From Megachile rotundata (lineage: Eukaryota > Arthropoda > Insecta > Hymenoptera > Megachilidae), in NCBI RefSeq assembly GCF_050947335.1, contig NW_027473726.1, positions 62,001 through 126,000 on the forward strand: a stretch of 64,000 nt of DNA, in the 5' to 3' direction. The position numbers and the translations under genes are program-made. Positions 1-11,539 of the stretch are shown in pieces. The notes beneath the pieces are model-generated. The model saw nothing but the letters and a program-made list of their open reading frames with translations. It had not been told where the DNA came from and searched no databases. The number at the start of each line of letters is the position of its first letter. The first letter of the stretch is position 1.

Positions 1-166
1 TAAGTATAGTAATTGTCGTTCTATCGATCATATAAGCATAACATGGCCAATAATATGAATTAGATTGATAATAATAAGAGTAATAAGTGTAGTAATTGTC
101 GTTCTATCGATCATATAAGCATAATAAGGCTAATAATATGAGTTAGATTGATAATAATAAGAGTAA

Positions 167-248
167 TAAATATAGTAATTGTCGTCCTATCGATCTATCT
201 GCATAATATGGTTAATAATATGAGTTAGATTGATAATAGTGAGTGTAA
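167..248 (+). repeat. 82-bp monomer with 1-bp deletion, type 1 (copy 1 of 4)
   Basis: The usual CGATCATATC reads CGATCTATC here, which is one base shorter. The same deletion sits in the third monomer of each marker-bounded block (also 6059-6140, 8631-8712 and 11458-11539). This is best explained by a single mutation later copied by block duplication. Confidence 0.95.
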
Positions 249-280
249 TAAGTAAAGTGATGGTCGTTCTATCGATCATA

Positions 281-297
281 TAAGCATAATATGCTTA
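281..297 (+). repeat. 17-bp perfect dyad (example of a recurrent monomer subtype)
   Basis: TAAGCATA-A-TATGCTTA is an inverted repeat with 8-bp arms and a single central base. It is created when monomer positions 46-47 read CT instead of GC. The consensus monomer has only an imperfect version, with arms mismatched at two positions. The CT subtype recurs dozens of times across the window, for example near 950, 1285, 4030, 26530 and 63200. Confidence 0.85.
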
Positions 298-1742
298 ATA
301 ATATGAGTTAGATTGATAATAATAAGAGCAATAAGTATAGCAATTGTCGTTCTATCGATCATATAAGCATAATATGGCTAATAATATGAGTTAGATTGAT
401 AATAGTAAGAGTAATGAGTATAGTAATTGTCGTTCTATCGATCATATATGCATAATATGGCTAATAATATGAGTTAGGTTGATAATAATAAGAGTAATAA
501 GTATAGTAATTGTCGTTCTATCGATCATATTTGCATAATATGGTTAATAATATTAGTTAGATTGATAACAGTGAGTGTAATAAGTATAGTAATTGTCGTT
601 CTATCGATCATATCTGGATAATATGGTTAATAATATGAGTTAGATTGATAATAATAAGAGTAATAAGTATAGTAATTGTCGTCCTATCGATCATATAAGC
701 ATAACATGGCTAATTATATAAGTTAGATTGATAATAATAAGAGTAATGAGTATAGTAATTGTCGTTCTATCCATCATATAAGCATAATATGGCTAAAAAT
801 ATGAGTTAGATTGATAATAATAAGAGTAATAAGTATAGCAATTGTCGTTCTATCGATCATATAAGCATAATATGGCTAATAATATGAGTTAGATTGATAA
901 CAGTGAGTGTAATAAGTATAGTAATTGTCGTTCTATCGATCATATAAGCATAATATGCTTAATAATATGAGTTAGATTGATAATAATAAGAGCAATAAGT
1001 ATAGCAATTGTCGTTCTATCGATCATATAAGCATAATATGGCTAATAATATGAGTTAGATTGATAATAGTAAGAGTAATGAGTATAGTAATTGTCGTTCT
1101 ATCGATCATATATGCATAATATGGCTAATAATATGAGTTAGATTGATAATAGTAAGAGTAATAAGTATAGTAATTGTCGTTCTATCGATCATATTTGCAT
1201 AATATGGTTAATAATATTAGTTAGATTGATAACAGTGAGTGTAATAAGTATAGTAATTGTCGTTCTATCGACCATATAAGCATAATATGCTTAATAATAT
1301 GAGTTAGATTGATAATAATAAGAGCAATAAGTATAGTAATTGTCGTCCTATCGATCATATAAGCATAACATGGCTAATAATATGAGTTAGATTGATAATA
1401 ATAAGAGTAATAAGTATAGTAATTGTCGTTCTATCGATCATATAACCATAATATGGCTAATAATATGAGTTAGATTGATAATAAAAGGAGCAATAAGTAT
1501 AGTAATTGTCGTTCAATCGATCATATCTGCATAATATGGTTAATAATATGAGTTAGATTGATAATAGTGAGTGTAATAAGTATAGTAATTGTCGTTCTAT
1601 CGATCATATAAGCATAATATGGTTAATAATATGAGTTAGATTGATAATAATAAGAGTAATGAGTATAGTAATTGTCGTCCTATCGATCATATAAGCATAA
1701 CATGGCTAATAATATGAGTTAGATTGATAATAATAAGTGCAA

Positions 1743-2987
1743 TAAGTATAGCAATTGTCGTTCTATCGATCATATAAGCATAATATGGCTAATAATATGA
1801 GTTAGATTGATAATAGTAAGAGTAATGAGTATAGTAATTGTCGTTCTATCGATCGTATATGCATAATATGGCTAATAATATGAGTTAGATTGATAATAAT
1901 AAGAGTAATGAGTATAGCAATTGTCGTTCTATCGATCATATAAGAATAATATGGCTAATAATATGAGTTAGATTGATATCAGTGAGTGTAATAAGTATAG
2001 TAATTGTCGTTCTATCGATCATATAAGCATAATATGCTTAATAATATGAGTTAGATTGATAATAATAAGTGCAATAAGTATAGCAATTGTCGTTCTATCG
2101 ATCATATAAGCATAATATGGCTAATAATATGAGTTAGATTGATAATAGTAAGAGTAATGAGTATAGTAATTGTCGTTCTATCGATCGTATATGCATAATA
2201 TGGCTAATAATATGAGTTAGATTGATAATAATAAGAGTAATGAGTATAGTAATTGTCGTTCTATCCATCATATAAGCATAATATGGCTAAAAATATGAGT
2301 TAGATTGATAATAATAAGAGTAATAAGTATAGCAAATGTCGTCCTATCGATCATATAAGCATAACATGGCTAATAATATGAGTTAGATTGATAATAATAA
2401 GAGCAATAAGTATAGCAATTGTCGTTCTATCGATCATATAAGCATAATATGGCTAATAATATTAGTTAGATTGATAACAGTGAGTGTAATAAGTATAGTA
2501 ATTGTCGTTCTATCGATCATATAAGCATAATATGGCTAATAATATTAGTTAGATTGATAACAGTGAGTGTAATAAGTATAGTAATTGTCGTCCTATCGAT
2601 CATATAAGCATAACATGGCTAATAATATGAGTTAGATTGATAATAATAAGAGTAATAAGTATAGTAATTGTCGTTCTATCGATCATATAAGCATAATAAG
2701 GCTAATAATATGAGTTAGATTGATAATAATAAGAGTAATAAGTATAGTAAGTATCGTCCTATCGATCATATCTGCATAATATGGTTAATAATATGAGTTA
2801 GATTGATAATAGTGAGTGTAATAAGTATAGTAATTGTCGTTCTATCGATAATATAAGCATAATATGGTTAATAATATGAGTTAGATTGATAATAATAAGA
2901 GTAATGAGTATAGTAATTGTCGTCCTATCGATCATATAAGCATAACATGGCTAATAATATGAGTTAGATTGATAATAATAAGAGTAA
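1743..2987. repeat. 15-monomer segment present in block 1, absent from the 11.3-kb sister block
   Basis: Alignment to 11292-13033 continues after this segment (2988 pairs with 13034), so exactly 15 monomers (1,245 bp) were inserted here or lost there. Its central part, 1909-2904, matches 15939-16934. A short two-monomer repetition is visible inside: the CGATCGTATATGC variant recurs at an interval of 332 bp (1851 and 2183). Confidence 0.82.
1909..2904. repeat. 12-monomer segment shared with 15939-16934
   Basis: Rare variants occur in the same order at a constant offset of 14,030 bp (169 monomers plus the net +3 bp of intervening indels): AAGAATAATATGG, GATATCAG (1975 and 16005), CGATCGTATATGC and the exact 8-mer TATCGATA (2843 and 16873). 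A few substitutions separate the copies, for example near 2375 versus 16396. Confidence 0.85.
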
Positions 2988-5892
2988 TAAGTATAGTAAT
3001 TGTCGTTCTATCGATCATATCTGCATAATATAGTTAATAATATGAGTTAGATTGATAATAATAAGAGTAATAAGTATAGCAAATGTCGTCCTATCGATCA
3101 TATAAGCAAAGCATGGCTAATAATATGAGTTAGATTGATAATAGTGAGTGTAATAAGTAAAGTGATGGTCGTTCTATCGATCATATAAGCATAATATGGT
3201 TAATAATATGAGTTAGATTGATAATAATAAGAGTAATAAGTATAGCAAATGTCGTCCTATCGATCATATAAGCATTACATGGCTAATAATATGAGTTAGA
3301 TTGATAATAATAAGAGCAATAAGTATAGCAATTGTCGTTCTATCGATCATATAAGCATAATATGGCTAATAATATGAGTTAGATTGATAACAGTGAGTGT
3401 AATAAGTATAGTAATTGTCGTTCTATCGATCATATAAGCATAATATGCTTAATAATATGAGTTAGATCGATAATAATAAGAGCAATAAGTATAGCAATTG
3501 TCGTTCTATCGATCATATAAGCATAATATGGCTAATAATATGAGTTAGATTGATAACAGTGAGTGTAATAAGTATAGTAATTGTCGTTCTATCGATCATA
3601 TAAGCATAATATGCTTAATAATATGAGTTAGATTGATAATAATAAGAGTAATAAATATAGTAATTGTCGTCCTATCGATCATATAAGCATAACATGGCTA
3701 ATAATATGAGTTAGATTGATAATAATAAGAGTAATAAGTATAGTAATTGTCGTTCTATCGATCATATAAGCATAATATGGTTAATAATATGAGTTAGATT
3801 GATAATAATAAGAGTAATAAGTATAGTAATTGTCGTCCTATCGATCATATAAGCATAACATGGCTAATAATATGAGTTAGATTGATAATAGTAAGAGTAA
3901 TGAGTATAGTAATTGTCGTTCTATCGATCATATATGCATAATATGGCTAATAATATGAGTTAGATTGATAATAATAAGAGTAATAAGTATAGTAATTGTC
4001 GTTCTATCGATCATATAAGCATAATATGCTTAATAATATGAGTTAGATTGATAATAATAAGAGCAATAAGTATAGCAATTGTCGTTCTATCGATCATATA
4101 AGCATAATATGGCTATTAATATGAGTTAGATTGATAATAGTAAGAGTAATGAGTATAGTAATTGTCGTTCTATCGATCATATATGCATAATATGGCTAAT
4201 AATATGAGTTAGATTGATAATAATAAGAGTAATAAGTATAGTAATTGTCGTTCTATCGATCATATCTGCATAATATGGTTAATAATATGAGTTAGATTGA
4301 TAATAATAAGAGTAGTAAGTATAGTAATTGTCGTTCTATCGATCATATATGCATAATATGGCTAATAATATGAGTTAGATTGATAATAATAAGAGTAATA
4401 AGTATAGTAATTGTCGTCCTATCAATCATATAAGCATAACATGGCTAATTATATAAGCTAGATTGATAATAATAAGAGTAATGAGTATAGTAATTGTCGT
4501 TCTATCGATCATATAAGCATAATATGGCTAAAAATGTGAGTTAGATTGATAATAATAAGAGTAATAAGTATAGCAATTGTCGTTCTATCGATCATATCTG
4601 CATAATATAGTTAATAATATGAGTTAGATTGATAACAGTGAGTGTAATAAGTATAGTAATTGTCGTTCTATCGATCATATAAGCATAATATGCTTAATAA
4701 TATGAGTTAGATTGATAATAATAAGAGCAATAAGTATAGCAATTGTCGTTCTATCGATCATATAAGCATAATATGGCTAATAATATGAGTTAGATTGATA
4801 ATAGTAAGAGTAATGAGTATAGTAATTGTCGTTCTATCGATCATATATGCATAATATGACTAATAATATGAGTTAGATTGATAATAATAAGAGTAATAAG
4901 TATAGTAATTGTCGTTCTATCGATCATATAAGCAAAATAAGGCTAATAATATGAGTTAGATTGATAATAATAAGAGTAATAAGTATAGTAATTGTCGTCC
5001 TATCGATCATATCTGCATAATATGGTTAATAATATGAGTTAGATTGATAATAATAAGAGTAGTAAGTATAGTAATTGTCGTTCTATCGATCATATATGCA
5101 TAATATGGCTAATAATATGAGTTAGATTGATAATAATAAGAGTAATAAGTATAGTAATTGTCGTTCTATCGATCATATTTGCATAATATGGTTAATAATA
5201 TTAGTTAGATTGATAACAGTGAGTGTAATAAGTATAGTAATTGTCGTTCTATCGATCATATAAGCATAATATGCTTAATAATATGAGTTAGATTGATAAT
5301 AATAAGAGTAATAAATATAGTAATTGTCGTCCTATCGATCATATAAGCATAACATGGCTAATAATATAAGTTAGATTGATAATAATAAGAGTAATAAGTA
5401 TAGTAATTGTCGTTCTATCGATCATATAAGCATAATATGGTTAATAATATGAGTTAGATTGATAATAATAAGAGTAATAAGTATAGTAATTGTCGTCCTA
5501 TCGATCATATAAGCATAACATGGCTAATAATATGAGTTAGATTGATAATAATAAGAGTAATAAGTATAGTAATTGTCGTTCTATCGATCATATAAGCAAA
5601 ATAAGGCTAATAATATGAGTTAGATTGATAATAATAAGAGTAATAAGTATAGTAATTGTCGTCCTATCGATCATATAAGCATAACATGGCTAATAATATG
5701 AGTTAGATTGATAATAATAAGAGTAATAAGTATAGTAATTGTCGTTCTATCGATCATATAAGCATAATATGCTTAATAATATGAGTTAGATTGATAATAA
5801 TAAGAGTAATAAATATAGTAATTGTCGTCCTATCGATCATATAAGCATAACATGGCTAATAATATGAGTTAGATTGATAATAATAAGAGTAA
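2988..5892. repeat. 35-monomer remainder of block 1
   Basis: This resumes the alignment with 13034 onward, with further whole-monomer gaps. The offset shrinks from 10,046 near 3107 to 9,880 near 3465 and 9,465 near 4111-4533. Shared rare variants support this: GATCGATAAT (3465 and 13345), GGCTATTAAT (4111 and 13576) and AAAATGTGAG (4531 and 13996). It ends where the next marker monomer begins. Confidence 0.8.
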
Positions 5893-8464
5893 TAAGTATA
5901 GTAATTGTCGTTCTATCGATCATATAAGCATAATATGGCCAATAATATGAATTAGATTGATAATAATAAGAGTAATAAGTGTAGTAATTGTCGTTCTATC
6001 GATCATATAAGCATAATAAGGCTAATAATATGAGTTAGATTGATAATAATAAGAGTAATAAATATAGTAATTGTCGTCCTATCGATCTATCTGCATAATA
6101 TGGTTAATAATATGAGTTAGATTGATAATAGTGAGTGTAATAAGTAAAGTGATGGTCGTTCTATCGATCATATAAGCATAATATGCTTAATAATATGAGT
6201 TAGATTGATAATAATAAGAGCAATAAGTATAGCAATTGTCGTTCTATCGATCATATAAGCATAATATGGCTAATAATATGAGTTAGATTGATAATAGTAA
6301 GAGTAATGAGTATAGTAATTGTCGTTCTATCGATCATATATGCATAATATGGCTAATAATATGAGTTAGGTTGATAATAATAAGAGTAATAAGTATAGTA
6401 ATTGTCGTTCTATCGATCATATTTGCATAATATGGTTAATAATATTAGTTAGATTGATAACAGTGAGTGTAATAAGTATAGTAATTGTCGTTCTATCGAT
6501 CATATCTGGATAATATGGTTAATAATATGAGTTAGATTGATAATAATAAGAGTAATAAGTATAGTAATTGTCGTCCTATCGATCATATAAGCATAACATG
6601 GCTAATTATATAAGTTAGATTGATAATAATAAGAGTAATGAGTATAGTAATTGTCGTTCTATCCATCATATAAGCATAATATGGCTAAAAATATGAGTTA
6701 GATTGATAATAATAAGAGTAATAAGTATAGCAATTGTCGTTCTATCGATCATATCTGCATAATATAGTTAATAATATGAGTTAGATTGATAATAATAAGA
6801 GTAATATGTATAGCAAATGTCGTCCTATCGATCATATAAGCATAACATGGCTAATAATATGAGTTAGATTGATAATAATAAGAGCAATAAGTATAGCAAT
6901 TGTCGTTCTATCGATCATATAAGCATAATATGGCTAATAATATGAGTTAGATTGATAACAGTGAGTGTAATAAGTATAGTAATTGTCGTTCTATCGATCA
7001 TATAAGCATAATATGCTTAATAATATGAGTTAGATTGATAATAATAAGAGCAATAAGTATAGCAATTGTCGTTCTATCGATCATATAAGCATAATATGGC
7101 TAATAATATGAGTTAGATTGATAATAGTAAGAGTAATGAGTATAGTAATTGTCGTTCTATCGATCATATATGCATAATATGGCTAATAATATGAGTTAGA
7201 TTGATAATAGTAAGAGTAATAAGTATAGTAATTGTCGTTCTATCGATCATATTTGCATAATATGGTTAATAATATTAGTTAGATTGATAACAGTGAGTGT
7301 AATAAGTATAGTAATTGTCGTTCTATCGACCATATAAGCATAATATGCTTAATAATATGAGTTAGATTGATAATAATAAGAGCAATAAGTATAGTAATTG
7401 TCGTCCTATCGATCATATAAGCATAACATGGCTAATAATATGAGTTAGATTGATAATAATAAGAGTAATAAGTATAGTAATTGTCGTCCTATCGATCATA
7501 TCTGCATAATATGGTTAATAATATGAGTTAGATTGATAATAATAAGAGTAGTAAGTATAGTAATTGTCGTTCTATCGATCATATATGCAAAATATGGCTA
7601 ATAATATGAGTTAGATTGATAATAATAAGAGTAATAAGTATAGTAATTGTCGTTCTATCGATCATATTTGCATAATATGGTTAATAATATTAGTTAGATT
7701 GATAACAGTGAGTGTAATAAGTATAGTAATTGTCGTTCTATCGATCATATAAGCATAATATGCTTAATAATATGAGTTAGATTGATGATAATAAGAGTAA
7801 TAAATATAGTAATTGTCGTCCTATCGATCATATAAGCATAACATGGCTAATAATATGAGTTAGATTGATAATAATAAGAGTAATAAGTATAGTAATTGTC
7901 GTTCTATCGATCATATAAGCATAATATGCTTAATAATATGAGTTAGATTGATAATAATAAGAGTAATAAATATAGTAATTGTCGTCCTATCGATCATATA
8001 AGCATAACATGGCTAATAATATGAGTTAGATTGATAATAATAAGAGTAATAAGTATAGTAATTGTCGTTCTATCGATCATATAAGCATAATATGGTTAAT
8101 AATATGAGTTAGATTGATAATAATAAGAGTAATAAGTATAGTAATTGTCGTCCTATCGATCATATAAGCATAACATGGCTAATAATATGAGTTAGATTGA
8201 TAATAATAAGAGTAATAAGTATAGTAATTGTCGTTCTACCGATCATATAAGCAAAATAAGGCTAATAATATGAGTTAGATTGATAATAACAAGAGTAATA
8301 AGTATAGTAATTGTCGTTCCATCGATCATATAAGCATAATAAGGCTAATAATATGAGTTAGATTGATAATAATAAGAGTAATAAGTATAGTAATTGTCGT
8401 CCTATCGATCATATAAGCATAATATGCTTAATAATATGAGTTAGATTGATAATAATAAGAGTAA
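5893..8464. repeat. Higher-order block 2 (31 monomers, 2,572 bp)
   Basis: The marker monomer pair opens this block. It follows block 1 at an offset of 5,892 bp, including the TTAGGTTGATAAT variant (477 and 6369). After the AAAAATATG monomer it has two monomers that block 1 lacks, shifting the offset to 6,058 (CGACC at 1269 and 7327). Confidence 0.87.
6059..6140 (+). repeat. 82-bp monomer with 1-bp deletion, type 1 (copy 2 of 4)
   Basis: This carries the same CGATCTATC deletion as 167-248, at the same place within its block (third monomer after 5893). Confidence 0.95.
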
Positions 8465-8630
8465 TAAATATAGTAATTGTCGTCCTATCGATCATATAAG
8501 CATAACATGGCCAATAATATGAATTAGATTGATAATAATAAGAGTAATAAGTGTAGTAATTGTCGTTCTATCGATCATATAAGCATAATAAGGCTAATAA
8601 TATGAGTTAGATTGATAATAATAAGAGTAA

Positions 8631-8712
8631 TAAATATAGTAATTGTCGTCCTATCGATCTATCTGCATAATATGGTTAATAATATGAGTTAGATTGATAA
8701 TAGTGAGTGTAA
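8631..8712 (+). repeat. 82-bp monomer with 1-bp deletion, type 1 (copy 3 of 4)
   Basis: This carries the same CGATCTATC deletion as 167-248, in the third monomer of the block starting at 8465. Confidence 0.95.
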
Positions 8713-8874
8713 TAAGTAAAGTGATGGTCGTTCTATCGATCATATAAGCATAATATGCTTAATAATATGAGTTAGATTGATAATAATAAGAGCAATAAGT
8801 ATAGCAATTGTCGTTCTATCGATCATATAAGCATAATATGGCTAATAATATGAGTTAGACTGATAATAGTAAGA

Positions 8875-8886
8875 GTAATGGTAATG
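8875..8886 (+). repeat. 6-bp tandem duplication inside the array
   Basis: GTAATG occurs twice in a row at the junction of two monomers, where all other copies have it once. It makes this unit 89 bp and is the only net insertion in the window. Equivalent positions in the sister blocks (near 415, 6307 and 11707) lack it, so it arose after those blocks separated. Confidence 0.93.
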
Positions 8887-9133
8887 AGTATAGTAATTGT
8901 CGTTCTATCGATCATATATGCATAATATGGCTAATAATATGAGTTAGGTTGATAATAATAAGAGTAATAAGTATAGTAATTGTCGTTCTATCGATCATAT
9001 TTGCATAATATGGTTAATAATATTAGTTAGATTGATAACAGTGAGTGTAATAAGTATAGTAATTGTCGTTCTATCGATCATATCTGGATAATATGGTTAA
9101 TAATATGAGTTAGATTGATAATAATAAGAGTAA

Positions 9134-9465
9134 TAAGTATAGTAATTGTCGTCCTATCGATCATATAAGCATAACATGGCTAATTATATAAGTTAGATTG
9201 ATAATAATAAGAGTAATGAGTATAGTAATTGTCGTTCTATCCATCATATAAGCATAATATGGCTAAAAATATGAGTTAGATTGATAATAATAAGAGTAAT
9301 AAGTATAGTAATTGTCGTCCTATCGATCATATAAGCATAACATGGCTAATTATATAAGTTAGATTGATAATAATAAGAGTAATGAGTATAGTAATTGTCG
9401 TTCTATCCATCATATAAGCATAATATGGCTAAAAATATGAGTTAGATTGATAATAATAAGAGTAA
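9134..9465. repeat. Tandem duplication of a two-monomer unit (2 x 166 bp)
   Basis: The ordered pair 'AACATGGCTAATTATATAAG monomer, then TCTATCCATC / CTAAAAATATG monomer' occurs twice in succession, at 9134-9299 and 9300-9465. Sister blocks have it once at this place, so this is a recent local gain of two monomers. Confidence 0.9.
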
Positions 9466-11457
9466 TAAGTATAGCAATTGTCGTTCTATCGATCATATCT
9501 GCATAATATAGTTAATAATATGAGTTAGATTGATAATAATAAGAGTAATATGTATAGCAAATGTCGTCCTATCGATCATATAAGCATAACATGGCTAATA
9601 ATATGAGTTAGATTGATAATAATAAGAGCAATAAGTATAGCAATTGTCGTTCTATCGATCATATAAGCATAATATGGCTAATAATATGAGTTAGATTGAT
9701 AACAGTGAGTGTAATAAGTATAGTAATTGTCGTTCTATCGATCATATAAGCATAATATGCTTAATAATATGAGTTAGATTGATAATAATAAGAGCAATAA
9801 GTATAGCAATTGTCGTTCTATCGATCATATAAGCATAATATGGCTAATAATATGAGTTAGATTGATAATAGTAAGAGTAATGAGTATAGTAATTGTCGTT
9901 CTATCGATCATATATGCATAATATGGCTAATAATATGAGTTAGATTGATAATAGTAAGAGTAATAAGTATAGTAATTGTCGTTCTATCGATCATATTTGC
10001 ATAATATGGTTAATAATATTAGTTAGATTGATAACAGTGAGTGTAATAAGTATAGTCATTGTCGTTCTATCGACCATATAAGCATAATATGCTTAATAAT
10101 ATGAGTTAGATTGATAATAATAAGAGCAATAAGTATAGTAATTGTCGTCCTATCGATCATATAAGCATAACATGGCTAATAATATGAGTTAGATTGATAA
10201 TAATAAGAGTAATAAGTATAGTAATTGTCGTCCTATCGATCATATCTGCATAATATGGTTAATAATATGAGTTAGATTGATAATAATAAGAGTAGTAAGT
10301 ATAGTAATTGTCGTTCTATCGATCATATATGCATAATATGGCTAATAATATGAGTTAGATTGATAATAATAAGAGTAATAAGTATAGTAATTGTCGTTCT
10401 ATCGATCATATTTGCATAATATGGTTAATAATATTAGTTAGATTGATAACAGTGAGTGTAATAAGTATAGTAATTGTCGTTCTATCGATCATATAAGCAT
10501 AATATGCTTAATAATATGAGTTAGATTGATAATAATAAGAGTAATAAATATAGTAATTGTCGTCCTATCGATCATATAAGCATAACATGGCTAATAATAT
10601 GAGTTAGATTGATAATAATAAGAGTAATAAGTATAGTAATTGTCGTTCTATCGATCATATAAGCATAATATGCTTAATAATATGAGTTAGATTGATAATA
10701 ATAAGAGTAATAAATATAGTAATTGTCGTCCTATCGATCATATAAGCATAACATGGCTAATAATATGAGTTAGATTGATAATAATAAGAGTAATAAGTAT
10801 AGTAATTGTCGTTCTATCGATCATATAAGCATAATATGGTTAATAATATGAGTTAGATTGATAATAATAAGAGTAATAAGTATAGTAATTGTCGTCCTAT
10901 CGATCATGTAAGCATAACATGGCTAATAATATGAGTTAGATTGATAATAATAAGAGTAATAAGTATAGTAATTGTCGTTCTACCGATCATATAAGCAAAA
11001 TAAGGCTAATAATATGAGTTAGATTGATAATAGCAAGAGTAATAAGTATAGTAATTGTCGTTCCATCGATCATATAAGCATAATAAGGCTAATAATATGA
11101 GTTAGAGTGATAATAATAAGAGTAATAAGTATAGTAATTGTCGTCCTATCGATCATATAAGCATAATATGCTTAATAATATGAGTTAGATTGATAATAAT
11201 AAGAGTAATAAATATAGTAATTGTCGTCCTATCGATCATATAAGCATAACATGGCTAATAATATGAGTTAGATTGATAATAATAAGAGTAATAAGTATAG
11301 TAATTGTCGTTCTATCGATCATATAAGCATAACATGGCCAATAATATGAATTAGATTGATAATAATAAGAGTAATAAGTGTAGTAATTGTCGTTCTATCG
11401 ATCATATAAGCATAATAAGGCTAATAATATGAGTTAGATTGATAATAATAAGAGTAA

Positions 11458-11539
11458 TAAATATAGTAATTGTCGTCCTATCGATCTATCTGCATAATAT
11501 GGTTAATAATATGAGTTAGATTGATAATAGTGAGTGTAA
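11458..11539 (+). repeat. 82-bp monomer with 1-bp deletion, type 1 (copy 4 of 4)
   Basis: This carries the same CGATCTATC deletion as 167-248, in the third monomer of the block starting at 11292. Later blocks opened by the same marker monomer (15524, 18014, 20836, 28140) lack it, so the deletion tags only the first 12 kb of the window. Confidence 0.95.

Larger units (their letters stand above)
1..1742. repeat. Higher-order block 1a (21 monomers), matches 11292-13033
   Basis: This block opens with a rare marker pair. The first monomer carries GGCCAATAATATGAATT; the second starts TAAGTGTAG and carries AATAAGG. The order of subtypes that follows is repeated at 11292-13033 at a constant offset of 11,291 bp, including rare shared variants (CGACC at 1269 and 12560, AAAAGG at 1483 and 12774) and the type 1 deletion. 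The left end is cut by the window edge, so the block may extend further. Confidence 0.88.
8465..11291. repeat. Higher-order block 3 (34 monomers, 2,827 bp)
   Basis: The marker pair opens this block and the type 1 deletion is in its third monomer. Compared with block 2 it has one extra two-monomer unit (9134-9465 holds two copies) and the 6-bp insertion at 8881. Together these account exactly for the marker-to-CGACC distance of 1,523 bp against 1,351 bp in block 2. Confidence 0.87.

Noticed and set aside
1..5892. A single regular higher-order repeat period for the whole window
   Set aside because: Marker spacings vary (71, 31, 34, 51, 30, 34 and 88 monomers for one marker; 45, 28, 34 and 41 for another). 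Only local stretches are strictly periodic.
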